Positions 34,260 through 43,934 of a DNA stretch of 64,000 nucleotides are shown here, piece after piece. The notes under the pieces were generated by a model, which saw only the letters and a program-made list of their open reading frames with translations, searched no databases and was not told the origin of the DNA. Where the stretch lies: positions 1 through 64,000 of the forward strand of contig NZ_JAULBC010000003.1 of the NCBI RefSeq assembly GCF_041060425.1, read 5' to 3'. The stretch is from Danxiaibacter flavus. Lineage in GTDB: Bacteria > Bacteroidota > Bacteroidia > Chitinophagales > Chitinophagaceae. Both the position numbers and the translations under genes were made by a program. How positions within the stretch are numbered: position 1 is the first letter of the stretch; every line of letters begins with the position of its first letter.

Positions 34260-35921
34260 TTAAAATTGATATGGAACCGGAGGCTTCGCCAGGTTGGGCG
34301 CCATCGTCATCTCTGTTGATGGGATCGGCAAATAAAAATTTGCTTCTGATACAGGATAAGTAGCTTTTTGATCTGACTGAATTTTCCATGAAGTGGCATT
34401 TGTCAGCTCATTGGGATAAATCCTGTAAGAGCCCCTGTCCTGGCTATTCAGGATCTGTACAGCTTTTGTTGGATTGTAATAATGCAACTGCACAATCTGG
34501 TACCATGCCTGACCTTCCATCGCAAACTCGAGGAATCTTTCTTTAAAAATATCATCAGCCGTAATAGCAGTTTTGGGATCAAGGCCTGCACGCTGATGTA
34601 CCGCGTTAAAGAATTGCAAGGCAGTAGCATCACTGGTGGAATTGTTGTTGCCCAATATTGCCTCAGCTAATACCAGGTACACGTCAGCAAGGCGAAGCAT
34701 GTATGTGTTAATTTCAGTGCGTTGTTGAAGTACTTTTCCATCATTATCAGAAGGTCTGCCTACTACATATTTCTTTGTCCACGCGCGTGCCCCATATTGA
34801 ATTTGATTTTCGTCTTTTGATCTTACCGGAACATCTAACAATACTTCAATTGTTTTCTTTGCATCATTGGGGTCAGGAACACCCTGGTGAATGTTAGTAT
34901 AATGATCACCGGGGAACATAAATGTCGATTTGCGGCGCTTGTCAAAATTTTCATACATGCTCATGATGTACATAGAAGCACCAATATCACCGCCCCAGCC
35001 ATCACCAAAACCTGTAATGCTTGGATCAAAGGCGAGATATGCCTGCACACTGTTTTGCGTACCCCAATCTCCATCGTACTTCCATTGCAGTGCAAAAAGG
35101 CTTTCCTGGTTATTGTTGTTCTTCATTAAGAAGAGATCATCATAGTTCTGCATGAGCGATGCCCCGCTGTTGGTAATTACATCCTGTGCAAGAATTTTAG
35201 CACTGTCAAGATCTTTCTGATTTCGCGTACCTGTTTGTCCGACACCTGAACGCACCAGGTACATTTTTGCCAGCATACCCTCTGCTGCCCATTTCGTTAA
35301 ACGTCCTTTCTGTACGGGTGATGCAGGAAGATTTTCTGAAGCAAAACGCAAGTCGCGCAAGATAAACTGCCACACACTTTCCACCGTGTTTCTCGTAATG
35401 CTTGTATCAAGCAAGGAACCACTGTTGTCTGTAATGATGGGCACCGGCCCCCAGTTCTCAACCAAAAAGCTGTAGGCAAGACCTCTCATAAAGCGTGCTT
35501 CGGCTATCGCATGTTGTTTAACATTTTCAGGAACGCCTGCTCCCGAATATTTTTCAACGTTGATGATCAGGCTGTTTGATTGTGCGACCACGTTGAAGAA
35601 TGACTGCCATGAAGCGCTTACTTCAGGCGTAACAGAAGTCGTCTTCATTTGGATATTGTCAATCTGGTAAGATCCGGAGAATAAAACACCGCCTCTTGCA
35701 TCGCCAATACCATGCGATGCCTTGTCATTATAATCAAACCAAACCTTGTTATACAACGGAGCACTTCCTGCCAGTACCTGGTCAGAGGTTTGATAAAAGT
35801 TCGCATCCACAATACTGTCTTCCGGCTTTACTTCCAGGAATGCTTTGCTGCAACTACCCAAAGATCCGGCGAGGAAAAGCGCAGCGACTATATATAAATT
35901 TTTCTTTTTCATTTTGTTCAC
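34260..35921 (-). CDS. SusD/RagB-family outer-membrane glycan-binding lipoprotein
   Basis: This 553-residue protein has a lipobox at Cys24 (AGSLGSC), FLEVKPEDSI after it, tetratricopeptide-like helices (ARFMRGLAYSFLVENWGPVP) and a C-terminal YPVSEANFYLPIPSTEM block. SusD proteins form the lid on the SusC barrel and bind glycan. The gene follows susC with a 17-bp gap, the usual order, and precedes the SGBP gene. The substrate class cannot be read from SusD alone. Confidence 0.95.
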   Translation of the reverse strand: MNKMKKKNLYIVAALFLAGSLGSCSKAFLEVKPEDSIVDANFYQTSDQVLAGSAPLYNKVWFDYNDKASHGIGDARGGVLFSGSYQIDNIQMKTTSVTPEVSASWQSFFNVVAQSNSLIINVEKYSGAGVPENVKQHAIAEARFMRGLAYSFLVENWGPVPIITDNSGSLLDTSITRNTVESVWQFILRDLRFASENLPASPVQKGRLTKWAAEGMLAKMYLVRSGVGQTGTRNQKDLDSAKILAQDVITNSGASLMQNYDDLFLMKNNNNQESLFALQWKYDGDWGTQNSVQAYLAFDPSITGFGDGWGGDIGASMYIMSMYENFDKRRKSTFMFPGDHYTNIHQGVPDPNDAKKTIEVLLDVPVRSKDENQIQYGARAWTKKYVVGRPSDNDGKVLQQRTEINTYMLRLADVYLVLAEAILGNNNSTSDATALQFFNAVHQRAGLDPKTAITADDIFKERFLEFAMEGQAWYQIVQLHYYNPTKAVQILNSQDRGSYRIYPNELTNATSWKIQSDQKATYPVSEANFYLPIPSTEMTMAPNLAKPPVPYQF

Positions 35922-35938
35922 GTTTAATAATGGCTCAA

Positions 35939-38900
35939 TTAGAAATCCACTCCGATGTTTAAAGTGTACACGCGTGTTAACGGATAACGACCTGCGTCAA
36001 TTCCATACACCTGGTTGCTTGATGAAACGTCTCTTCCTGTAAATGCGCCGATCTCGGGATCGTAGCCTTTGTATTTAGTTATGGTTGCGAGGTTTTGAAC
36101 GCCTGCTGCCAGACGTATGCCCTGTATTACTTTCAGCTTGTTCAAAATGCTCTTCGGTACGTTGTAACTGAGTGTTATGTTTTTTAAGCGGAGGTATGAG
36201 CCATCTTCAACAAAATTGCTGGCATATCTTTTATAGTTACCATTGGGATCGCCATTACTGATCCTTGGAATAACGGTGCCCGGGTTTGCTAAGGTTGGGT
36301 TAAGCGGATCACCTGCAAGTCGTGCATAATTAAATGTTTCAGCCAGCAGGTTACGGCCAAGATTTATATTATTAGGATTGGTGTTATCGTAACGAAGCTG
36401 GTTGTAGATATCGTTGCCTTGTGAGCCAATGATGAGAACACTCAAATCAAATCCTTTATAGCTGAAGGTGTTGGTAAACCCATACGTGAATTTGGGCCAT
36501 GGATTACCAATGATGGTCTGATCCCGGTAATCAATAATGCCATCTTTATTCATGTCTTTGTATTTGATATCACCAACCCAAACACCACCCGGATCTGCGT
36601 CCAGTCTGGTAACACCATCGGACTTAACAGGAACAGCACTTGCTTCAATTTCTTTTTTGTCTTTGAATATGCCTTCCTGAACATAGCCATAAAATAACCA
36701 GGGAGCTTGTCCAACTGCGGAGCGTTCAATAAAACCAATACCATCACCATTAGAAATCGACCAAACCTGCCTGTCAATAACCGCCGTTGGCTGATAGAAC
36801 TTGGTGATCTTAGTCTTGAAAGCGGAAATATTTAAATTACTTCTCCATGTAAAGCCTGATTTTGCTGTAATGTTTACTGTGTTCAATGTAAACGCCCATC
36901 CACGATTTTCAAGTGCTCCGATATTTACTGTGGGAGCTCCTATTGAGCCTTGCCCGGATGTGCCCATGTATGCAGGCTCAGGCAAGCCCATTAACAGGTT
37001 GGATGTTTTGCGGATATAATAATCTCCCTCTAACTGAATTCTGTTTTTCAACATGCTTAAATTAAAGCCAATGTTATTTGTCTGGGTGCTCTCCCATTTT
37101 ACATTAGGATTGGCAAACTTGCTTACCATGAAGCCGGTTCCAAAAGGGGTAGTTACGGCTGATAATGGTGCGAGGTAACCCTGGCCGCTGCCCTGGTTGC
37201 CGGTTAAACCTGTCTCTACTCTTATTTTAAATTCATTCAACCAGGTAAGCTGACGCATAAATGATTCTTCTGAAACGCGCCATGCAGCTGACGCTGAGGG
37301 GAAATAACCCCACCTGTTATCCGGTGCAAAGTTGATGGAACCATCTGCCCTTATTGCGCCCTGAATAATATATTTATCATCATAAGTATAATTTACGCGA
37401 GCGAAATATGATTCCATGGCCCAGGTGCCTTTGTAACTGCTGTTGGTCTGTCCCTGGGCATTGCCAAGTGGAAGTGAAACAACATCGTTTGAAACGAAGC
37501 CCTGGCGCGAACCAGAAATGCCTGAATATTGACTTTTCTGCGCCTCGTGGCTGGCCATTGCACTAATATCGTGCTTGCCAATTTTCGTGTTGTATTGCAA
37601 CATCTGGTTCAGGTTCCAGTATGTGCTTGTTGAGTTACTCAGATCCAGCTTTGCCACGTTTGTTGCCACTACGCCAATTTTGTAGGACGGCATGAAATAA
37701 CTTCCGTTACTCCAGCTCGCGTTAGCGTTAAGGCTGGTGCGGAAGGTGAGTCCTTTCAATATGTTTATCTCTGCAGAAATGCCTCCCAAACCGTTATAGC
37801 GTTTCAGGTTATTCTGCACAAGGCTGGCAATTGCCACAGGATTAACCGGTGTGAACTGCAGCTGAGAAGAACCGGGACTGTTGGTATTATCAGCGCCGGC
37901 CCAACTTCCGTCAGCATTTTTAACCGCGATGTTGGGCGGCATCTGAATGGCATTTCTGATAACGGATTCACTGGTAGTACCGAGTTTTTCATTGGTTTGG
38001 TTAAATGCAAGATTAGCGCTTAGTTTCAGCCATTTGCGTGCCTGGTTGTCAAGGTTCAGACGAACCGAACCCCTGTCAAACTTGGAGCCAATGGCCACAC
38101 CTTCCTGCGTAAAATATTCACCGGATAAATAAAATGTAGTGTTGTTAGAGCCTCCGCTTAAGTTAAGCTGATGCTTTTGCATAGGCGCACCTTTATATAA
38201 GGCGTTCTGCCAGTCAGTACCCGGGCCAAGAATCGATGAATCGGCAAATTCAGGTCTGCCGGTTCCGCCGGTTTGTAAGCGCCTGATCTCGTTTTCCATG
38301 GTAGCGTACTGGGGAAGATCCATGATGTCGAGTTTGTTAGGCTTATCCTGGTGTGAGTACATATAATTATAGCCCACTTTAAGCTGACCGGCCTTTCCTC
38401 TTTTTGTCGTGATAAGCACAACGCCGTTGGTGGCCCTGGAACCATAAATGGCAGTAGCTGAAGGACCTTGAAGAATGTCGATGGACTCAATATCAGAAGG
38501 ATTCAATCCGGCGATCAGCGGATTTTGGTTGGCAGAACTGCTGCTTCCATAACCCACATCTTCCGACTGCTGAACCTGTACGCCATCTATTACATACAGT
38601 GGCTGTGTTCCGCCGTTTAGCGTACTGATACCGCGGATGTTTACAGATAAACCGCCACCTGGCTGACCTGAATTTTGCGTTACATACACACCGGCGGCCC
38701 TACCCTGTATGGCCTGTTCTAACGTTGTGTTGACTGTTTTATTGATATCTGCGGCAGAAACAGAAACCTGCGCACTACTGAGGTCAGTTTTCTTCATTTT
38801 GCCATAACCAACAACTACTACTTCGCTCAGTTTTCCGTAGTCTTCAGCCAGATCAATCATGATTGATGTGGAGCTGCCTACGGGCATGCGTCTTACTCCA

Positions 38901-39175
38901 AAGCCCAGGAAGGATACTTCCAGGACGTCTTCCTTTTTTGCATCGATGGAGAATTCTCCTTTGGCATCAGTAACGGCGGTATGAGTTGAACCTTTTACAG
39001 AAACGTTCGCTCCCACTATCGGTTCTCCCGTTGCTTTAGAAACAACCTTACCTGTTAATTTATGTGTATTTGATTGCTGCGCGCTGCCTGTAAAAGGCGA
39101 CATAAGCACACAGCAGGAAAGCAGTATGCACCATATTATAAATGGCAGCCTTCTCCATTGTTGGTTTGGTTTCAT
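35939..39175 (-). CDS. SusC/RagA-family TonB-dependent transporter
   Basis: Starting at ATG 39175 the protein has 1078 residues: a signal peptide (PFIIWCILLSCCVLMSPFTGS), a carboxypeptidase-like regulatory domain (KLTGKVVSKATGEPIVGANV), a plug (LEQAIQGRAAGVYV, NIRGISTLNGGTQPLYVIDG) and a 22-strand barrel ending with DAGRYPLTRVYTLNIGVDF. It imports oligosaccharides across the outer membrane with TonB energy. It heads the first PUL. An in-frame upstream ATG (39262) would add 29 residues before a normal signal peptide and is less likely. Confidence 0.95.
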   Translation of the reverse strand: MKPNQQWRRLPFIIWCILLSCCVLMSPFTGSAQQSNTHKLTGKVVSKATGEPIVGANVSVKGSTHTAVTDAKGEFSIDAKKEDVLEVSFLGFGVRRMPVGSSTSIMIDLAEDYGKLSEVVVVGYGKMKKTDLSSAQVSVSAADINKTVNTTLEQAIQGRAAGVYVTQNSGQPGGGLSVNIRGISTLNGGTQPLYVIDGVQVQQSEDVGYGSSSSANQNPLIAGLNPSDIESIDILQGPSATAIYGSRATNGVVLITTKRGKAGQLKVGYNYMYSHQDKPNKLDIMDLPQYATMENEIRRLQTGGTGRPEFADSSILGPGTDWQNALYKGAPMQKHQLNLSGGSNNTTFYLSGEYFTQEGVAIGSKFDRGSVRLNLDNQARKWLKLSANLAFNQTNEKLGTTSESVIRNAIQMPPNIAVKNADGSWAGADNTNSPGSSQLQFTPVNPVAIASLVQNNLKRYNGLGGISAEINILKGLTFRTSLNANASWSNGSYFMPSYKIGVVATNVAKLDLSNSTSTYWNLNQMLQYNTKIGKHDISAMASHEAQKSQYSGISGSRQGFVSNDVVSLPLGNAQGQTNSSYKGTWAMESYFARVNYTYDDKYIIQGAIRADGSINFAPDNRWGYFPSASAAWRVSEESFMRQLTWLNEFKIRVETGLTGNQGSGQGYLAPLSAVTTPFGTGFMVSKFANPNVKWESTQTNNIGFNLSMLKNRIQLEGDYYIRKTSNLLMGLPEPAYMGTSGQGSIGAPTVNIGALENRGWAFTLNTVNITAKSGFTWRSNLNISAFKTKITKFYQPTAVIDRQVWSISNGDGIGFIERSAVGQAPWLFYGYVQEGIFKDKKEIEASAVPVKSDGVTRLDADPGGVWVGDIKYKDMNKDGIIDYRDQTIIGNPWPKFTYGFTNTFSYKGFDLSVLIIGSQGNDIYNQLRYDNTNPNNINLGRNLLAETFNYARLAGDPLNPTLANPGTVIPRISNGDPNGNYKRYASNFVEDGSYLRLKNITLSYNVPKSILNKLKVIQGIRLAAGVQNLATITKYKGYDPEIGAFTGRDVSSSNQVYGIDAGRYPLTRVYTLNIGVDF

Positions 39176-39385
39176 ACGTAAACAATTGTGGTTTGAAAAA
39201 GTCATAAGCAGAATTTGCGTTGATTTTGTAGCTGAATTAGTCCGAACGGGTGAAATGGTCATACGGTTAGATATTCTTTATACATCCGTCCGGAATGTTT
39301 TAATATTAAGCGTGGTAATACACCTGTCCGTGAAGTGGCAAGTCTGTGGAGCATAAGCAATCGATTTTAGTCTGTAAGTATGGTT

Positions 39386-39414
39386 TGTTAACACTTTTGG
39401 TGTAAAAGGTGTAA
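39386..39414. promoter_or_regulatory. Possible operator upstream of susC
   Basis: GTTAACAC (39386) and GTGTAAC (39408) form an imperfect inverted repeat around TTTTGGTGTAAAAG, and GGTGTAA is also directly repeated. It lies about 210 bp before the SusC start. No regulator gene is adjacent. Confidence 0.3.
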
Positions 39415-39479
39415 CTAAATTACTGGGAGGGGGCTCAAAACAGGGTACTCAAATGTTTATATGTTGGGGTTGAAATGTT

Positions 39480-40113
39480 AACTAAACCATGGGGACAGGG
39501 CTGCACGGGAGAAACAAGGGGATTTTTTGGGAGACGAAACCACGGAGGCAGGGCGACACGGAGAAACACGGTGTTTTTTTTGCCGCGAAGATAGGAAGGC
39601 TCAAAGGGGTACAAAGGTTTAAACCACGGCGACAGGGCGGTACGGGGAAACACGGCGATTTGTTGCCACGAAGACAGGAAGGCGCAAAGGGGCACAAAGT
39701 TTTTTACCACGGCACCAAGAACGCCAAGGGGCACAAAGATTTTTAAGAAGGCGCTAAAGCGCTGAAAAGGGCGCAAATATTTAGGCTAACATGTTCACTG
39801 TTAGGGTATGCGTAAGTAGGGAAAATATTATTAGGTCTTAGCGTCGCTGCCTCTTTGCGAGCTTTGCGTGAAACAATTTGTGCGGTAAGATCGTTGCGTC
39901 TCTGCTTCTTTGCGAGCTCTGCGTGAAACAATTTGTGCGGGGAAAGTCGTTGCGTCTCTGCTCCTTTGCGAGCTCTGCGTGAAACAATTTGTGCGGGGAA
40001 GCCGCTGCGCCGCTGCTCCTTAGCGAGCGCCGCGAGAAACAAAAAGCCCAAAACTCAGCGAGCTTTTGGAACAGCTTCGCCGGGTTTTAGGCTTTGAGCT
40101 TTAGGCTTTAAGC
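39480..40113. repeat. Two intergenic word-repeat blocks
   Basis: 39535-39745 holds three diverged units of the CCACGG(C/A)GACAGGGCG ... GGAAACACGG ... GGCGCAAAGGGGCACAAAG family seen at 27862. 39840-40050 holds three units of about 65 bp containing CTTTGCGAGCTCTGCGTGA, AACAATTTGTGCGG and GTTGCGTCTCTGC. The gap ends with TTTAGGCTTTGAGCTTTAGG (40086 on). No genes are seen; short frames here are artefacts of composition. Confidence 0.8.
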
Positions 40114-40791
40114 TTATCTAATGTTTTTAATCTGTTCCCACATGGCTTTAGACACCATTTCGTTGCCAAGATCGTTGAGATGAACGCCATCAACAGTTAA
40201 AACGCCCTTGTCGGTATTTTGGCTATTGTTTGATTTTTCGTAATCGGTGAACAATTTTCTCAGGTCAACAAGTGGCAGATTCAGATCTTTTGCCATATTA
40301 CGAATAATGTTACTGTATTTGTTCAGGTCACCGTCCTGTTCGTTGCTGTAATCATTTTTCTCGCCAATGGTAGCGGGTGTACAAACAATTACCTTGGCGT
40401 TAGCAGCCTGCAATTTTTTGATGATGGCGCGGTAGAATTTTTCGAATTTGTCGGGATCAGTTCCTGTTCCGAAAGATCTTTTGTGCCATACATCATTCAC
40501 ACCTACATAGATGATAACGATGTCCGGGGATTTGCTCAGCACATCATCTTCCATTCTTAAATAAAGGTCATATACTTTATTGCCGCCAATTCCGGCGCCG
40601 ATCAGTTCGTAATCATTAATACCTTGCTGTTTCAATGTCTTATCTAAAACGGTAATATAACCATTCGGAGAAACGCCAGCCTGGGTGATGGAGTCACCAA
40701 AGAAAACAACCTTCTTTTTTTTCTGTGGAGCAAATGAGGCCGAGACAAGCAAAATCACAAACAGGGCAAGCCAAATCAGTTTACTATTCAT
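40114..40791 (-). CDS. SGNH/GDSL-type hydrolase, secreted
   Basis: This 225-residue protein has a signal peptide (LIWLALFVILLVSASFA) and the four SGNH blocks: VVFFGDSITQAG (nucleophile Ser), GIGGNK (oxyanion Gly), YVGVNDVW (Asn) and the catalytic pair in VDGVHLNDLGN. Members are esterases; those in carbohydrate loci often remove acetyl groups from polysaccharides. It lies between the SusC PUL and the GH125 gene on the same strand, separated from both by repeats. Confidence 0.92.
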   Translation of the reverse strand: MNSKLIWLALFVILLVSASFAPQKKKKVVFFGDSITQAGVSPNGYITVLDKTLKQQGINDYELIGAGIGGNKVYDLYLRMEDDVLSKSPDIVIIYVGVNDVWHKRSFGTGTDPDKFEKFYRAIIKKLQAANAKVIVCTPATIGEKNDYSNEQDGDLNKYSNIIRNMAKDLNLPLVDLRKLFTDYEKSNNSQNTDKGVLTVDGVHLNDLGNEMVSKAMWEQIKNIR

Positions 40792-40829
40792 GTTGGTTAG
40801 AATTTTAGCCTATAAATGTAATTAAAAGT

Positions 40830-40978
40830 CAAAAGTAAAAAGTCCCCGCCTGACCGTCGGGCGGGAAAATTCAAAACTTCCGGTTCGGTCTTGCGTACTT
40901 TCTTTTACAGTTGAATGCTGCTAAAGTATAGTGAAGCTCTCCGATTTGAATTTTTTGAATTTTGACTTTTTACTTTTG
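40830..40978. repeat. 15-bp inverted repeat enclosing a REP-like hairpin
   Basis: CAAAAGTAAAAAGTC (40830-40844) and its exact reverse complement GACTTTTTACTTTTG (40964-40978) flank about 119 bp. Just inside the left arm is the REP-like CCCGCCTGA-CCG-TCGGGCGGG (40845-40865). No frame is open inside. Confidence 0.7.
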
Positions 40979-40985
40979 AATTATA

Positions 40986-42437
40986 TTATTTCAACAAGTG
41001 CGGCCTTTCCCTGTACACTTTCCAGATAAACTCACCGAAAATGGTGTTTGCCCATGCAAACCATTTGCGCGTGAATTTGGTTGCGTCGTCTTTATCAAAG
41101 CTTTCGTGCATAAAGCCGGTTCCACCATGTGATTTTTGTAACATGTCTAGGCAGAACTTGATTTCTTTATCGTCATTGCTGGTCATACCACGTATAATGA
41201 TACTTAGCGGCCAAATGGTGTTGATGCCTGTGTGCGGTCCACCGATGCCCTCTCCTGCTTTTCCTTTGAAGAAGAACGGGTTTTCAGGTGACAACACAAA
41301 TTTTCTTGTATTGGCGATCAGTGTTTTGTTGGTGCTGAGATAATTGAAATCATCTTCCATAAATTCCAGGTTCAACAGATAAGGGAGCGACAGCAAGGAT
41401 GGCACGTTAGCATCGTCCATCAGGTTGTAACTACCGAAGCCATTTATTTCAAACGGAATAACATCGCCGAACTGCGGATGTTTGGCAACCGCATATTTTT
41501 TCAATGCGTCCTGGACCTGGTTGCTCAGTTGTCGTGCTTCCTGGATGAATGGATCGCCGGGAGCTATTTTGGTAAAGATCCTTGCCATTTGTTCAAGGCT
41601 GATCACAGCAAACCAGTTGCTCGGCACCAGATAAGGGAAGATGGTAGCGTCATCACTCGGCCTGAACATGGAACAGATCAGTCCGTTAGGTTTTACCGGG
41701 TAGCCATATCCGCTCAAAGGAACGCCGTCTGTGGCCCATGATGTTTCACGCTGAAAGCTGTAAGGGCCTTGTCCGTGAAAACGTTGTTGTTCTTTAAATG
41801 TTTTTACGATCAGTTTCATGGCTTCTTTCCACTGATCATTAAAAACAGAAGTGTCGCCGGTCACTTTATAATAGCCATAGCTTAAACGCACAGGGTAACA
41901 AAGACTGTCAATTTCCCATTTACGTTCGTGAATGCCGGGCTTCATATCAGTGTGGTCGGTATGTTTCCATTCACTCACCTTGCTTGCATCTTTATAAAAT
42001 GCGTTAGCGTAAGGATCGAGGTGAATGTTTTTTACCTGCCTGTTAATCACACCTCTTATTAACTGCTGTAATTCCTTATCGTCTTTACATAAGGGCAGAT
42101 AGGGCCAAACCTGCGCGGTACTGTCACGCAACCACATCGCATCAATATCTCCGGTAATTACGTAAGTATCGGGAACGCCGTTGTTCATTTCAAAATCAAC
42201 GGTCGTATCAAGGGTATTCGGGAAACAGTTCTCAAACATCCAGGCTATTTCCTTGTTGCCGATATTTTTCTGTACATCAGCTATGATTTTTTCTACGGCA
42301 ACGCTTTTAAATTTGCGTTCGCCCGCAGCTATACGTACAGTTGGGAAACTACCATTCTCTCCCGCCATTCCATGTTTGCTGAATGCCATTGCTGCAGAGG
42401 CCAGTGCGGCCTGTTGAATAAAGGTTCTTCGTTTCAT
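40986..42437 (-). CDS. GH125 metal-independent alpha-mannosidase
   Basis: This 483-residue protein starts with a twin-arginine-like signal (MKRRTFIQQAALASAAMAFS). The catalytic domain has TVDFEMNNGVPDTYVITGDIDAMWLRDS (read in parts: TYVITGDIDAMWLRDS), WEIDSLCYPVRLSYGYYK and GIGGPHTGINTIWPLSI, the hallmark blocks of family GH125 (former DUF1237). These inverting enzymes release alpha-1,6-linked mannose. A GH92 alpha-mannosidase lies 5.6 kb away, so the region may handle alpha-mannans or N-glycans. It has no SusC/D pair of its own. Confidence 0.93.
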   Translation of the reverse strand: MKRRTFIQQAALASAAMAFSKHGMAGENGSFPTVRIAAGERKFKSVAVEKIIADVQKNIGNKEIAWMFENCFPNTLDTTVDFEMNNGVPDTYVITGDIDAMWLRDSTAQVWPYLPLCKDDKELQQLIRGVINRQVKNIHLDPYANAFYKDASKVSEWKHTDHTDMKPGIHERKWEIDSLCYPVRLSYGYYKVTGDTSVFNDQWKEAMKLIVKTFKEQQRFHGQGPYSFQRETSWATDGVPLSGYGYPVKPNGLICSMFRPSDDATIFPYLVPSNWFAVISLEQMARIFTKIAPGDPFIQEARQLSNQVQDALKKYAVAKHPQFGDVIPFEINGFGSYNLMDDANVPSLLSLPYLLNLEFMEDDFNYLSTNKTLIANTRKFVLSPENPFFFKGKAGEGIGGPHTGINTIWPLSIIIRGMTSNDDKEIKFCLDMLQKSHGGTGFMHESFDKDDATKFTRKWFAWANTIFGEFIWKVYRERPHLLK

Positions 42438-42470
42438 CCCTTATTTATTTAGAGTTAAAAGACAACAGAT

Positions 42471-43409
42471 AAATCTCTGATGTCTGATTTAAAGATCTCT
42501 GATTTCTTATAGCTCATCTTACGTTTGCAATTCAAACAAGCAAAGTATTCATCTTACAATTTCCTGCCCGGCACCCTTCCTCACATTTGCATATTTACAC
42601 ATTTGCAAATTCGCACATTCTTATCTCTGATGTCTGATTTAAAGATCTCTGATTTCTTATAGCTCATCTTACGTTTGTAATTCAAACAAGCAAAGTATTC
42701 ATCTTACAATTTCCTGCCCGGCGTCCTTCCTCACATTTGCATATTTACACATTTGCAAATTCGCACATTCTTATCTCTGATGTCTGATGTAAAGATCTCT
42801 GATTTCTTTTGGCTCAAGCTTGCTTTGCAATTCAAACAAGCAAAGTATTCATCTTACAATTTCCTGCCCGGCATTCTTCCTCACATTTGCATATTTACAC
42901 ATTTGCAAATTCGCACATTCTTATCTCTGATGTCTGATTTAAAGATCTCTGATTTCTTATAGCTCATCTTACGTTTGTAATTCAAACAAGCAAAGTATTC
43001 ATCTTACAATTTCCTGCCCGGTATCCTTCCTCACATTTGCATATTTACACATTTGCAAATTCCCACATTCTTATCTCTGATGTCTGATGTAAAGATCTCT
43101 GATTTCTTTTGGCTCAAGCTTGCTTTGTAATTCAAACAAGCAAAGTATTCATCTTAGAATTTCCTGCCAGGCATCTTTCCTCACATTTGCATATTTACAC
43201 ATTTGCAAATTCGCACATTCATTATCAATTCTCCACTATCAATTCTCCATTAATATTTGAAGATCTCTGATTTCTTATAGCTCATCTTACGTTTGTAATT
43301 CAAACAGGCAAAGTATTCATCTTACAATTTCCTGCCCGGCATTCTTACTCACATTTGCATATTTACACATTTGCAAATTCGTACATTCATTGTCAATTCT
43401 CCATTAATT
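42471..43409. repeat. 150-bp tandem repeat array with 300-bp higher-order pattern
   Basis: Five units with exact 150-bp period have the phase mark TGTCTGAT at 42481, 42631, 42781, 42931 and 43081. A sixth, 5'-disturbed unit runs from about 43258. Each contains GATCTCTGATTTCTT, the hairpin GTTTG-NAATT-CAAAC, CAAAGTATTCATCTTA and TTTGCATATTTACACATTTG with the palindrome ATTTGCAAAT. Two variants exist: type A (CTTATAGCTCATCTTACG; units 1, 2, 4, 6) and type B (CTTTTGGCTCAAGCTTGC; units 3, 5). The disturbed sixth unit carries an inserted word block (CATTATCAATTCTCC repeats). No ORF spans it. Confidence 0.92.
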
Positions 43410-43802
43410 CTAGTCTCTCCCTTTCAGTTCAATCTTCGGGAACAAAGTCATTAGAAACATCACAAATGACAATATCAGTAAAAGATAGATACCGGCTCTT
43501 TTTTCGGGACAATCGCCAAGATAACACGAGGTCACGAGGATGTAGTTGCGTATTGACCAGGCAAAATTGAAAATAGCGATAAACATGTTCGTGCGTTTCG
43601 ACCAGATGCGTGGTACCAGGAAGAATATGATTGCAACAATACTCATGACAATATTTACAAGACCCGGCTTTCCGAAGGATGTGCCCGTAGCCTTTAGCCC
43701 CGTAATTGTTATTTGCTGGCTGGCAACATAGCTCCAGGGCATAAAACAGTTCGCTATAATGGCCAATGCAACAACAACACCTATTATCTGGGAATATTTC
43801 AT
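43410..43802 (-). CDS. Small four-helix membrane protein of unknown function
   Basis: This 130-residue protein has hydrophobic stretches at about 5-25, 48-65, 72-92 and 106-124. A loop after the first contains MPWSYVASQQITITG and a later loop contains a CYLGDCP cysteine pair. I recognise no named family, but length and layout look like a conserved small Bacteroidota membrane protein. It stands alone between the tandem repeat and a divergent kinase gene. Confidence 0.75.
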   Translation of the reverse strand: MKYSQIIGVVVALAIIANCFMPWSYVASQQITITGLKATGTSFGKPGLVNIVMSIVAIIFFLVPRIWSKRTNMFIAIFNFAWSIRNYILVTSCYLGDCPEKRAGIYLLLILSFVMFLMTLFPKIELKGRD

Positions 43803-43934
43803 GAATACTTAATTTTTAGCCGGCGGCACCGGCATTCTCAATGGCGCAAATATAGTGTAAGAGTGCATCCAAAAGTTCAAAGGCTGAATTGGCGGAACAT
43901 GTGTATATTCAGGCCGTTACCAATCAGATGCATT

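Noticed and set aside
39480..40051. Frames of 70-113 codons in the gap before the SusC gene
   Set aside because: They consist of repeat translation (LRAFA/PPWF-like text) and share no domain.
42471..43409. CRISPR array
   Set aside because: The period is 150 bp with the whole unit conserved; there are no short repeats with unique spacers and no cas genes nearby.
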